Source: DMER64 sp964600385 (lineage in GTDB: Bacteria; Bacteroidota; Bacteroidia; Bacteroidales; UBA932). Taken from it: a stretch of 30,789 bases of DNA. Shown here one piece after another: positions 7,885-15,614 of this stretch (position 1 is the stretch's first letter; every line of letters starts with the position of its first letter). Under the pieces are notes generated by a model. The model was not told the DNA's origin. It made no database searches and worked only from the letters and a program-made list of their open reading frames with translations. The position numbers and the translations under genes were made by a program. Location of the stretch: contig CAZRJC010000022.1 of NCBI GenBank assembly GCA_964600385.1, forward strand, positions 1-30,789, given 5' to 3'.

Positions 7885-8523
7885 ATGAAAAGAATTTCTG
7901 TTTATGTGCTTTTAGCACTGCTTACGCTCAATGCGTGCAATACGAACAACGGCAGTAAAGAAGATTCAGTATCATTTGGAATCTATGAGACCGTCATGGT
8001 ACAGGATCTTTCCGCTCAGGAGGCCGGGGAACTTGCCGGAACAAACATCATAATGAACTCAGATCCGCTTTCTCCTGTTGTTGGTTATTCACACGTAGAT
8101 TCCACTGCTTCTGGTTCTGTTGCAGATGCTCCTACTCTTGCCCCTGCAGCAGCTCCTGCCTTCCGCGGGAAAGGAGAAGATTCCGTCGGATTTCTGCTTA
8201 CGGCTCAGCCGGTAGATCCGGAAAAAAATTATTATGCTGTTGTTGCCGTTAAAAACCAATCGGTTATCACTATTTCCGACATCAAAAAAACGAAAGCCGA
8301 TAAAAACGCTGTTGAGATTTATTTCACTCGGGAAGGAACAGTCAAATGGGCCGAGATTACAAGGAACAACACAGGCAAGATGGTCGCTTTTGCCATCGAC
8401 GAACGGGTCTATACAATGCCAACCGTTATGGCTGAAATACTAAATGGCAAAGCTGTCATTAACGACCTGGAAAATGAGGAAACCGCAGTAAGAATATCGG
8501 AAGCACTGAACGCGGCTCTGTAA
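7885..8523 (+). CDS. Lipoprotein with SecDF P1-head-like domain
   Basis: 212 aa. The signal peptide has a lipobox (LNAC, Cys18). A linker at ~70-95 is Ala/Pro-rich (APTLAPAAAPAF). The C-terminal ~75 residues (VEIYFTREGTVKWAEITRNNTGKMVAFAIDERV..., ending in EALNAAL) resemble the head subdomain of the periplasmic P1 region of SecD/SecDF, including the 'G..vAiviD..v...P.i...i..G.a.I.g..s..eA..l...L' rhythm. This is a soluble, lipid-anchored version without the SecD channel, so an export-associated or accessory role is only a guess. It is third in the operon with the membrane protein and winged-helix regulator. The last ~18 coding bases plus 8 nt downstream are repeated at 9820-9845. Confidence 0.72.
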   Translation: MKRISVYVLLALLTLNACNTNNGSKEDSVSFGIYETVMVQDLSAQEAGELAGTNIIMNSDPLSPVVGYSHVDSTASGSVADAPTLAPAAAPAFRGKGEDSVGFLLTAQPVDPEKNYYAVVAVKNQSVITISDIKKTKADKNAVEIYFTREGTVKWAEITRNNTGKMVAFAIDERVYTMPTVMAEILNGKAVINDLENEETAVRISEALNAAL

Positions 8524-8530
8524 GGGGCCG
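8505..8530 (+). repeat. 26-bp direct repeat, left copy (over the lipoprotein stop codon)
   Basis: Matches 9820-9845 at 24 of 26 positions (begins actgaacgcggc, ends gtaaggggccg). It covers the last five codons and stop of the lipoprotein gene. The two copies bracket a ~1.3-kb segment with the HTH-NTF2 gene and one copy each of elements P and S. Confidence 0.85.
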
Positions 8531-8600
8531 AGGCGGGGGCTGGCGGGCTCGCGGGCCGAGGTGGCTGGCGTGAGGGCCAGGCTCGCAGAGCTGGCGGGGG
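8524..8600. repeat. GC-rich imperfect direct repeats between convergent genes
   Basis: Two imperfect units, each beginning gggccgagg(c/t)gg and ending in gctcgc, follow the lipoprotein stop. The stretch is G-rich on the plus strand, unlike the surrounding sequence. No T-run follows, so it is not a canonical intrinsic terminator. Confidence 0.6.
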
Positions 8601-8617
8601 TGGTAAACCCGGAGTGC

Positions 8618-9376
8618 CTATATATCGGTATTGGTCATTTCATTCTCGATATACCACTTGCCATCAACCCGTTTCCATTGGGTGAGGTACGTGCCGCTCA
8701 AGCCGGTTGTTTTCCAGACGCCCCGGTCTACCGCAATGGAGCCTTCAATGACCATAGAGCCTTCATTACCTAGTGACTGCGAAGTGTTTTCTGTGAAACG
8801 GAATCCCGTAGCATATAGGAAACTATAATAGCCGATAATGTTCTCACGGCCGTGGATCGCTTTGTAACCAGAAGGAATCATGCAGGCATTATCGAGATAC
8901 AGGGTTCCTACCGAGTCAATTTTACCTTCATTGAACCATTCCGTTAATTGTGAATTTAATACGGAGATCCTGGCAATCACGTCTTCTTTGTTTTGCGCCT
9001 TTGTCTCAGTTCCAGCAAAAATGCACAACAAAATGACTGTAATAAACGGTACCGATAAAATGGAAATCTTTCTCATGGTGTGTGTTTTTAAGTTAAATAA
9101 ATCCAATACATATCTGAAAATGTGTTTGAACGCTGTCCCCATCCTGTAAGCCGTCCGATCCAGCTTATAGGAAAATTGGCCGAATGAATCGTAGATATTA
9201 TAATCCAGAGCGCTGAATATCAGCTTTATGGTATAGCTTCTGGGAGAGACTTCGGCTGATTCAATGCGTTGAACAGTTCTCAGGCTCAAGTTACATTTTT
9301 GAGCAAGTTCTCCCTGTGTGAGCCCCTTAGCCAATCTCAACTCGGCAATTTTTTTACCTAAATCTGGTTGTTTCAT
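8618..9376 (-). CDS. XRE-type HTH fused through one TM segment to an NTF2/DUF4440-like domain
   Basis: 252 aa. Residues ~7-60 are a Cro/C1-type HTH (LGKKIAELRLAKGLTQGELA ... LSLRTVQRIESAEVSPRSYT). After a ~40-residue amphipathic linker comes a hydrophobic segment at ~103-121 (ISILSVPFITVILLCIFAG), then a ~125-residue domain with the SnoaL/DUF4440 style: DVIARISVLNSQLTEWFNEGKID, LYLDNACMIPSGYKAIHGREN, and a final WKRVDGKWYIENE. The predicted topology is DNA-binding domain inside and NTF2-like domain in the periplasm. The segment from Met ~101 alone would look like a signal peptide plus secreted NTF2 protein, so an internal start making a second product is possible. The gene is bracketed by 26-bp direct repeats, suggesting it arrived as a unit. 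Ligand and target genes are unknown. Confidence 0.8.
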   Translation of the reverse strand: MKQPDLGKKIAELRLAKGLTQGELAQKCNLSLRTVQRIESAEVSPRSYTIKLIFSALDYNIYDSFGQFSYKLDRTAYRMGTAFKHIFRYVLDLFNLKTHTMRKISILSVPFITVILLCIFAGTETKAQNKEDVIARISVLNSQLTEWFNEGKIDSVGTLYLDNACMIPSGYKAIHGRENIIGYYSFLYATGFRFTENTSQSLGNEGSMVIEGSIAVDRGVWKTTGLSGTYLTQWKRVDGKWYIENEMTNTDI

Positions 9377-9423
9377 GATCCATTCTAATTTGGGACAATA
9401 TTATATTTAACTTAAAACTTTGT

Positions 9424-9431
9424 CAAATATA
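9424..9431 (-). promoter_or_regulatory. Possible -7 box (TATATTTG) for the HTH-NTF2 gene
   Basis: TATATTTG on the minus strand matches TAnnTTTG and lies 47 nt before the ATG at 9376. Confidence 0.35.
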
Positions 9432-9467
9432 CACTTAGTATTTCACACGACATTCATACGTCATGAG

Positions 9468-9593
9468 CCGGTAAAGAACTTCAAACAAGCTATTCAGCAC
9501 GGGAAACGCCTCCCGGTTGCTGGTGCAACCGGGTCCTTCCCTCCGCGGGCGCGAGGTTTCCCTTAGCTGAATAGCTTGTGAGTTCTTTCTGGG
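9468..9593 (+). repeat. Palindromic multi-hairpin element P, copy 3
   Basis: Nearly identical to the copy at 5561-5687 over its length (ccggtaaagaacttcaaaca ... cctccgcgggcgcgaggttt ... ctgaatagcttg). The hairpin cccggttgc / gcaaccggg is perfect here. Element S follows 25 bp later. Confidence 0.93.
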
Positions 9594-9618
9594 TGGAACG
9601 TTGATCTGGCTGTGAAAT

Positions 9619-9818
9619 GAGCGGTGCTGCGAAGCAGAGCCTGATGTAAGCGTCAAAGGACTTTGGCGCACCGTCTTTCACTGTATTTCACTGCCTTTTA
9701 GTACCACTGAACGGTATTATTAGCACCAATACTGATAAACGTCAGGAGCCCAGCTGTACAAAAGGCAAGAGTGCATATTTCCATACATCGGTTCACGTTT
9801 TAGGCTGTTTTTGTTCAC
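9619..9818 (+). repeat. Dispersed ~200-bp element S, copy 2
   Basis: Homologous to 5984-6184. Several differences fall in stems and leave wobble-type pairs, for example gcgtcaaa against tttggcgc where copy 1 has gcgccaaa. It ends 1 nt before the right-hand 26-bp direct repeat. Confidence 0.88.
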
Positions 9819-9819
9819 C

Positions 9820-9845
9820 ACTGAACGCGGCGCGGTAAGGGGCCG
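9820..9845 (+). repeat. 26-bp direct repeat, right copy
   Basis: 24 of 26 bases match 8505-8530. In the corresponding frame it would read LNAAR-stop against LNAAL-stop in the lipoprotein gene, so it may be a leftover 3' end of a related gene or a recombination or insertion scar. Confidence 0.85.
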
Positions 9846-9854
9846 GCCCGGAAA

Positions 9855-12800
9855 TCAAATGTATTTCTGCTCCTTAAAATATTCCAGGTAGAGAGGTAGC
9901 TGTTGTTTCCCGAGGTAATGTTTTTGCATTTCCGTGTTTTTCAGGAAATTGTTCGTGTTGGTCATATCATAACGGGGTTGCAGCCGTCCGAAGCGGTTCA
10001 GGAGGTTTTCACCGGCTGAACCGGCAGCTCCGGCATCTTTCGGGAACAAAGAGGCCAGCACCCGCAGGGGATTTTCCCTGATGTTGGTCCGGAGCAGTTC
10101 CTCTCTCCAGCTTTCGTAAGGAACGATGCGGATCCTGTATCCCATGCGCCGGATAGCTTTGACCATGCTTTTAATGGTGAATGATTCCGTGTTCAGGATG
10201 TTGAAGGCCAGGCCGCAGGCATCTTCCTGCCGGGAGATACGGGCTATGGCTTCACTTACATAATCCACGGGCACTGTATGGAGCCGGGTCTTTATGTCCG
10301 GGGCCTTTTGCATATGAATGCATCCTACAATCAGCCGGCTTAACAGATCCTTCATTTCCCATATGCCGTTGACAGTATCGCCGGTAATGTCTCCGGGCCT
10401 GTAAATGCAGGCTTTCAGACCACGTTCCCGGGCAATCCGGACCAGTTTCTCCGACACCCACTTGGTTTCTGAATAGCCAAGCAAATAGCCCTCTCCCGAA
10501 GCCAGCGGATCGGATTCGTATACTTTCTTCCCGAAGTGGGAAGGATTGTCATAAACGCTATAGGACGAGATGTAATGGAAATATTTAACCCTCCCTGTAC
10601 AGGCAAAACGCAGGCATTCACGGGTACCGTTTACATTGCTCGCCTTCAGGAACTGGTATGGGAAAAGGAAATTGAGCATGGCGCCATTATGGTAAACCGC
10701 ATCGACATGCAGGCTCAACTCCTGGTAAACGTCTTCTCTGATCCCCAGCCGGGGCTGGTCCAGCGAACCCGTGACCGCATGAATGTGTCGGGCATATTCG
10801 TCTTTCCAGCAATGGTATTGTTTCATGTTGCTTATGACACGTTCCCGTCCCGCTTTTTCATCCTGTGCCCTTACGTGACAATATATGCGGATGTCTTTCC
10901 CCTTATTTTGTTCAATGAGCGACCGGATAAGGAACGCTCCCAGGAAGCCGGTACTCCCGGTCAGGAACAAATCCCTGCATTCACTCATTGAGTGGTCATA
11001 CGGGCCTCCGGGGACAATGGACGGATGGAGCGTGCATTCTTCCTGCAGGTTGACTTTTATTGCTTTACCGTTCCCTTCCAGCAAGTTCCGCTTTATAAGT
11101 TCGGCAATCCCGTTCACAGAAGAATACAGGCCTACCTGGGTGACATCCAGTTTTACATGAAACACTTCTTCCAGCTGGCAGGCACATTCCACCAGCTTGA
11201 GCGAATCGCCGCCAAGCTCCAGGAAACCTTTGTCCAGGTCGTAATCCTGTCTTTCCAGCAAGTTGTCGAACACAGCCTTGACTCTTTCATGGACACCGCC
11301 CAGCGCAACATCGTGGTTTGTAGTCGTTTTCCGGGCCGAGGCATCCTTCCTGCTGCTGAACAGCACCTCCGGCATTCCTTGCGGTGAAAACTCGCCGTTC
11401 CGTCCATTAATTGGCTTTAGGGCACCCTGGAATAGTTTTTCCTGCATATAGAGTTCCCTGACCTTATGGGTGCGGATCTTCCGGTTGTCGGTCCTGGGAA
11501 GAGTGTTCTTTTTCAGGAACACCACGTCGTAAAATGAGAATTCAAATATCCGGGCAGAAACCTGGTTGACCTGAGCAGCTAAAGCAGCAAAATCCAGATT
11601 GATCCTGTCGGTTTCCAGGCATGCAACCACAGCCTCCCTGTTATTGACTTCTACGGTAAAAAAGACGGAAGCGTCTGCGGATAAGGCGGGAATGTTCTTT
11701 TTAAGTGCGGCCTTTATGTCTCCCGGGTACACATTATGCCCGTTGACGATGATGATTTCCTTGATCCGGTCTGTCATATAGAAATTTCCACGATAAAGGA
11801 TACCCATATCGCCCGTCTTGAAAAAATAGCCCTGGTAACCTTCAACACGGGCCCGGAAATTCTCATTGTCCCTGACGACTCCCCAATAGCCTTTGCAGAC
11901 AGTATCCCCCTGGATGTACATCTCTCCTATCTGGTCTTCTTCACAAGGTTTTCCCGTTGCAGGATCCACCGCGAGCATGGTTATGCCCCTGACAGGTTCC
12001 CCCAGGCTGACCAGTTCCTTGCCTTGTCCGGGTTCACACGGGACGAAGCGGTTCCTGCGCAGGGCATCTTCCGACACCCACAAGGTTTGGTAATTATTAT
12101 TCGCTGCCGTCACCAGACAAACATTCTCGGCCATGCCGTAGCCACAGGCGAAAGCCTCGGCGCGGATTCCAAACAAATCCGCAAAGGAACGTGTGGTGAC
12201 CGGATCGACAAACTCGGATCCGTTCATGAAGTAGGTGACGTGCGAGAGGTTGAATTCTGAGGCTGCCTGAGTGGTCAGGATGTTCGGGAACAAGGCATAT
12301 GCGCTGTTCGGCCCCGCAGTGATCCTGACCTGGTAATCGGAAAGGACCCTGAGCCAGAGCGTCGGTTTTTGCAGGAATTGCAGGGTTTGCAGGAAATATG
12401 TCTTGCCCTCCAGGGCAGTTATGGGCAGAAAGATCCCGAAGAGCAATCCCAGGTTATGGAAAAACGGGACCCACATGGCCAGGCTGTTACCGGTGGAATA
12501 GTCATAAATTTCCTGCACCTGGTTAATGTTGGTCATCAGGTTTTTCAGAGTGACCATCACCCCTTTGGGATCGCTGGTCGAGCCGGAGGTATACTGCAGA
12601 TAAACTACATCTTCGGGGTCAGCTCTATGCAGCGGGAACTCCCGTGGGGTGGTTTCAATACGATCTGTATATATTCTTTTCAGCCGGATTGCCTCAAAAA
12701 AAGCCTGCCTCAGGAGCTGTTTCTTTAGATCTGATTTCTGCGGGCTCTCCTTGGATTGCGGCGGCTGCTGAAGTTGTGGCGGCTGTGTTTTTGAAAGGTG

Positions 12801-13169
12801 CGGATGTTCAAGGGCGTAATTGGAAATGATGAATTTTGGCTTGCAGGATTTGACTACCGATATGAAGCGTTCTACTTTTCCCTCGTCTATCGGGGGCGGA
12901 ATGATGGTAAAAATGGTCCCTGCCATGATGGCTCCGTATACGGCATACAGGGTACCGGGATCCTGTAAGGAGAGAATGACCACCCGGTCTCCCTTTTTTG
13001 CTCCCCTGTCCAGCAATTCCCCGGCAATGGCTTTGGCGTTTCTGAAAACCATGTCTATGGTAATCTCTGTGACTGTCCTTTCTTCTCCGGAAAAATCCAG
13101 AAAATTGAATATTTTTCTGTCCGGACAATCTTTGGTCCTTTCCAGGAGTATGTCAATAATGCCTTTCAT
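9855..13169 (-). CDS. FAAL-like adenylation / carrier protein / thioester reductase (A-T-R) enzyme
   Basis: 1104 aa. Residues ~1-570 form an AMP-forming adenylation domain closest in style to fatty acyl-AMP ligases: nucleotide motif YTSGSTSDPKG (193-203), LQKPTLWLRVLSDYQVRITAGPN, KTGDMG, and the C-terminal lysine motif around K564 (LPRTDNRKIR). Residues ~620-695 are a carrier domain with phosphopantetheine site LGGDS (Ser656). Residues ~735-1100 are a terminal reductase: NAD(P) motif TGSTGFLG (737-744), YxxxK at Tyr899/Lys903. The expected reaction is ATP-dependent loading of an acyl or amino acid onto Ser656, then reductive release as aldehyde or alcohol. It starts 1 nt after the condensation-type gene's stop, so they are one operon. 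A Q/P-rich insertion (121-150) lies inside the adenylation domain. The substrate is not predictable by eye; no phosphopantetheinyl transferase is in the window. Confidence 0.88.
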   Translation of the reverse strand: MKGIIDILLERTKDCPDRKIFNFLDFSGEERTVTEITIDMVFRNAKAIAGELLDRGAKKGDRVVILSLQDPGTLYAVYGAIMAGTIFTIIPPPIDEGKVERFISVVKSCKPKFIISNYALEHPHLSKTQPPQLQQPPQSKESPQKSDLKKQLLRQAFFEAIRLKRIYTDRIETTPREFPLHRADPEDVVYLQYTSGSTSDPKGVMVTLKNLMTNINQVQEIYDYSTGNSLAMWVPFFHNLGLLFGIFLPITALEGKTYFLQTLQFLQKPTLWLRVLSDYQVRITAGPNSAYALFPNILTTQAASEFNLSHVTYFMNGSEFVDPVTTRSFADLFGIRAEAFACGYGMAENVCLVTAANNNYQTLWVSEDALRRNRFVPCEPGQGKELVSLGEPVRGITMLAVDPATGKPCEEDQIGEMYIQGDTVCKGYWGVVRDNENFRARVEGYQGYFFKTGDMGILYRGNFYMTDRIKEIIIVNGHNVYPGDIKAALKKNIPALSADASVFFTVEVNNREAVVACLETDRINLDFAALAAQVNQVSARIFEFSFYDVVFLKKNTLPRTDNRKIRTHKVRELYMQEKLFQGALKPINGRNGEFSPQGMPEVLFSSRKDASARKTTTNHDVALGGVHERVKAVFDNLLERQDYDLDKGFLELGGDSLKLVECACQLEEVFHVKLDVTQVGLYSSVNGIAELIKRNLLEGNGKAIKVNLQEECTLHPSIVPGGPYDHSMSECRDLFLTGSTGFLGAFLIRSLIEQNKGKDIRIYCHVRAQDEKAGRERVISNMKQYHCWKDEYARHIHAVTGSLDQPRLGIREDVYQELSLHVDAVYHNGAMLNFLFPYQFLKASNVNGTRECLRFACTGRVKYFHYISSYSVYDNPSHFGKKVYESDPLASGEGYLLGYSETKWVSEKLVRIARERGLKACIYRPGDITGDTVNGIWEMKDLLSRLIVGCIHMQKAPDIKTRLHTVPVDYVSEAIARISRQEDACGLAFNILNTESFTIKSMVKAIRRMGYRIRIVPYESWREELLRTNIRENPLRVLASLFPKDAGAAGSAGENLLNRFGRLQPRYDMTNTNNFLKNTEMQKHYLGKQQLPLYLEYFKEQKYI
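12720..12809. repeat. Low-complexity Q/P/K-rich insertion in the adenylation domain
   Basis: Encodes residues ~121-150 of the FAAL-like protein (TQPPQLQQPPQSKESPQKSD within it). It lies at a position where related adenylation domains normally pass directly between strands. Confidence 0.65.
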
Positions 13170-13170
13170 G

Positions 13171-14463
13171 CTAGTCTGTCAATTCCTTCATGTGTTTTTT
13201 CATCCGGTTGAAGAGCTGCAGTATCTTTTCCCGGTCCTTATCATTACCCCTGACCGCTGTTGTGAAATCCAACACACTGTTTACCGTATGAATATAAATT
13301 GTAATATTCGGTTTGAACTGCGAGGGACCAACCAACATGAAATCTGATAATTGGAGATCTCCCAGTTTCAACAATCCTTCCTGAATAATTCCCAGGTTAC
13401 TGAATCCCAGTACCGGAGGAACAAACCAGCGCAATGTCCCTGGCTTGACCAGGAAAAAAGGGGAAACAAAACCCAGGCTGATAAGGGGAATCCCGTGAAG
13501 CCCGAAGAACCGTTTTTTCTTTTCCCGGATTGTTACTTCGTGAACTCTTCTTACAGTATCTCCTATGGTCGCTCCGCAGCAGTCAAGCTTCACCTGTAAA
13601 AGACCCACGTGATTGGTCAAACCTATTCTTGCCGACTGCTTGATATGCCTTCTGTTATCAACCATGCAGGTAATGGTCAGCGGTTTTTCTGCCGGGAAAT
13701 CACACGTTTCAGAAAGGGCTTGTATATAACAGGCGAGAAGGATGTCATTGACCGTAACTCCTGTCTTTTTTGCTGTTTCACGGATTTGTCCAAAAGATTC
13801 AGCGTCCCATTTCCGGCGAATCATCTGCAGGTGGTCAGATGGGTCTTCCCCGGTATAGGCAAATGTTCTTTTTTCTTTCAGGCGCGTGATGTTCCTTAGC
13901 AGCAATCTGGCCCTTATCCTATTCTGGAAAGACAGGCCGGAATAGATCATGGAGTGGGCACGGCTCCCGGTTTCTATAGCAGGTAAAGGCAGTCCTTCAC
14001 ATATCCTGTTGTAGCAAAGGGCAACCTGGTACAGAAAAGTATGCATACTCCTGCCATCCAGGCACATATGGTTGATCATGACACATAGCAATGATCTGCC
14101 GTCATGGTTGATGACCGCTGCCTTGTATTGCACATTGCTGTCTGCAGGGATGACCTGGTTCATGAAATCGTTCCGGGCCAGCCCCGAATCGTTCCGGGCC
14201 TGCGCCGGATCATCGGTATGGATTACTGTCAGTATATCGTCTATGGAGTATGCCCTTATTTCCCAGTATGGATTTATAAAGTGGTCCCTGAATGAACTGT
14301 GCAGCACAGGATGCGCTTCCATGACATGCAACAGGGCCTTTTTAAATATTTCTGTTTGTATAGGCCCGTCGTACTGTAATTCACCACGCATCATCCTGTC
14401 TGTCGAATGGCCCAGAATGAAATGCAATTTATCCCACAATTCAGCACGCAAGGTACTTATCAT
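13171..14463 (-). CDS. Stand-alone condensation-type acyltransferase
   Basis: 430 aa. The chloramphenicol-acetyltransferase-like fold of NRPS condensation / alcohol acyltransferase families is recognisable: N-terminal LQYDGPIQTEIFKKALLHVM, substrate entry AHPVLHSSF, the active-site motif NHMCLDG (131-137, His132 and Asp136) in place of HHxxxDG, a mid-region KWDAESFGQIRETAKKTGVTVNDILLA, and VDNRRHI. It would use its histidine to join the carrier-bound or released acyl product of the next gene to an amine or alcohol. The downstream FAAL-carrier-reductase gene starts 1 nt after its stop, so they are surely co-transcribed. A 21-bp duplication encodes the repeated ARND segments at ~89-99. Alternatives are alcohol O-acetyltransferase or PapA-like acyltransferase. 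A TATTTTTG box only 4 nt before the ATG hints at a leaderless mRNA or a later start (Met24/25). Confidence 0.8.
   Translation of the reverse strand: MISTLRAELWDKLHFILGHSTDRMMRGELQYDGPIQTEIFKKALLHVMEAHPVLHSSFRDHFINPYWEIRAYSIDDILTVIHTDDPAQARNDSGLARNDFMNQVIPADSNVQYKAAVINHDGRSLLCVMINHMCLDGRSMHTFLYQVALCYNRICEGLPLPAIETGSRAHSMIYSGLSFQNRIRARLLLRNITRLKEKRTFAYTGEDPSDHLQMIRRKWDAESFGQIRETAKKTGVTVNDILLACYIQALSETCDFPAEKPLTITCMVDNRRHIKQSARIGLTNHVGLLQVKLDCCGATIGDTVRRVHEVTIREKKKRFFGLHGIPLISLGFVSPFFLVKPGTLRWFVPPVLGFSNLGIIQEGLLKLGDLQLSDFMLVGPSQFKPNITIYIHTVNSVLDFTTAVRGNDKDREKILQLFNRMKKHMKELTD
14166..14207. repeat. 21-bp in-frame direct repeat in the condensation gene
   Basis: aatcgttccgggcc recurs at a period of exactly 21 bp (14166 and 14187), encoding ARNDSGL then ARND. 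Confidence 0.85.
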
Positions 14464-14467
14464 ATTA

Positions 14468-14475
14468 CAAAAATA
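14468..14475 (-). promoter_or_regulatory. Possible -7 box (TATTTTTG) for the biosynthetic operon
   Basis: Matches TAnnTTTG on the minus strand. It is only 4 nt from the annotated ATG, which would give a leaderless transcript; it could also be coincidental in an AT-rich stretch. Confidence 0.28.
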
Positions 14476-14520
14476 AAGAAACTCCGTGATTCTGCATATA
14501 GTGTGGCACCAAAAGGGGGT

Positions 14521-14634
14521 GGCAAACTCGAAGTGCCGCGCAGAAAAAAATTTATGATTTTTAAGTATCTGAATAACAATAGTATATGTTCCCAGAAAAA
14601 TGCATTGCGCGGCAAATCGAGTTTACCTGCGCAG
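14521..14634 (+). repeat. REP doublet copy 2 (left of the RAYT gene)
   Basis: Left arm ggcaaactcgaagtgccgcg from 14521. Right arm tgcgcggcaaatcgagttta..., which folds into a hairpin ggcaaa-tcgag-tttacc with flanking tgcgc / gcgca. The ATG at 14586 lies inside this element and is not used as the gene start here. Confidence 0.92.
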
Positions 14635-14714
14635 TTTTCCGTTTTTTTTGCTTTTTTTTCCCGAAAACAGTAAATTTGGAATCAGCATTTTATAAAATTA
14701 AAGAGGAGCAAGAT

Positions 14715-15614
14715 ATGCAGGGAAAATTATGGCATGTTTGTGTGCAGGGAAATGGCGGGCAGAGTATGTTTCTGGATAAAAGTGATGTTCTTCACTTTAT
14801 TGATCTCCTGGGAGTTTACAGTTTTGAATATGGGGTTAAAGTATGGGCTTATGATATTTTATCCAATCATTTTCATCTAATTCTGGAGTGTGAAAATCTG
14901 CATAAATTTATTCATGCTTTGAGAATTAGCTATTCAAAGTATTATCAGACTGTCCACAATACAATCGGCTCAATAGGTCGTAAAGGGTATAATGCGGGTT
15001 TGTTGAACAGTAACAAGAAGCTTATAGAAAAAATAATCTACGTTATTAGAAATTCAGTCAAACATAAAGTATATCCACATTCATTTGCAGATCCTTACAA
15101 TTCTGCCAAATACTATTTTTTTCTAAATCATGAAGACTCAATGTTGACCTTGAAACCTGTCAGGCCAGGAAGCAAACTTTCTCATTCAGATAAAACAATA
15201 CCCGAACATTATCTTCTGGATACCAATGGAAACATATATCCACGTAGCTTCTTGGCAATTAGTAGCATAGAAAAGGTTTTTGGAACATACGACAATTTCA
15301 TGAAGATGATAACCTATCCAACGCAAAAAGAATCTGACGAGCAACAAAAGAGTAAGGATATTTTGAACAGCAGAGAAGAACCTAACTTTGTTAAAGTAAC
15401 AGATCTTCAATTAAGTGAACTAATTCTGAAACAAATAAGACCAAAGCAATTTTCATCTCTGTCCGAGGTCGAGATTGTATCCATTGCTGTTCGCTGCAAA
15501 AAAAAGTATCCGGTTTCGGTAAGGCAGTTAAGTCGCGTATTCGGAATTCCGGAATCAACCCTAAGATTGTGGATGCAAAAGGGACCGCAAACTCGAAGTG
15601 CCGCGCAGGAGTAA
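14715..15614 (+). CDS. REP-associated tyrosine transposase (RAYT, IS200-like Y1 family)
   Basis: 299 aa from the ATG at 14715, preceded by a strong ribosome-binding site (aagaggag, 14701-14708), unusual for this window and decisive for the start. The N-terminal half is the Y1/HUH fold: MQGKLWHVCVQGNGGQ, VKVWAYDILSNHFHLILE with HUH residues His52 and His54, and the likely catalytic tyrosine in ALRISYSKYY (Tyr73 or a neighbour). A C-terminal helix-turn-helix (SVRQLSRVFGIPESTLRLWM) is expected in RAYTs that bind REP sequences. The enzyme would cut and join single-stranded DNA at REP hairpins. Its last ten codons (GPQTRSAAQE-stop) run into the left arm of the downstream REP doublet, so the stop codon is provided by the repeat. 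It appears intact and probably functional. Confidence 0.9.
   Translation: MQGKLWHVCVQGNGGQSMFLDKSDVLHFIDLLGVYSFEYGVKVWAYDILSNHFHLILECENLHKFIHALRISYSKYYQTVHNTIGSIGRKGYNAGLLNSNKKLIEKIIYVIRNSVKHKVYPHSFADPYNSAKYYFFLNHEDSMLTLKPVRPGSKLSHSDKTIPEHYLLDTNGNIYPRSFLAISSIEKVFGTYDNFMKMITYPTQKESDEQQKSKDILNSREEPNFVKVTDLQLSELILKQIRPKQFSSLSEVEIVSIAVRCKKKYPVSVRQLSRVFGIPESTLRLWMQKGPQTRSAAQE

Noticed and set aside
10536..12728. Several plus-strand ORFs over the FAAL-reductase gene
   Set aside because: They are antisense to well-supported catalytic domains and show no domain or start signals.
14586..14714. N-terminal extension of the transposase starting at ATG 14586
   Set aside because: It would translate a REP arm; the ATG at 14715 has a good RBS and begins the conserved Y1 fold.
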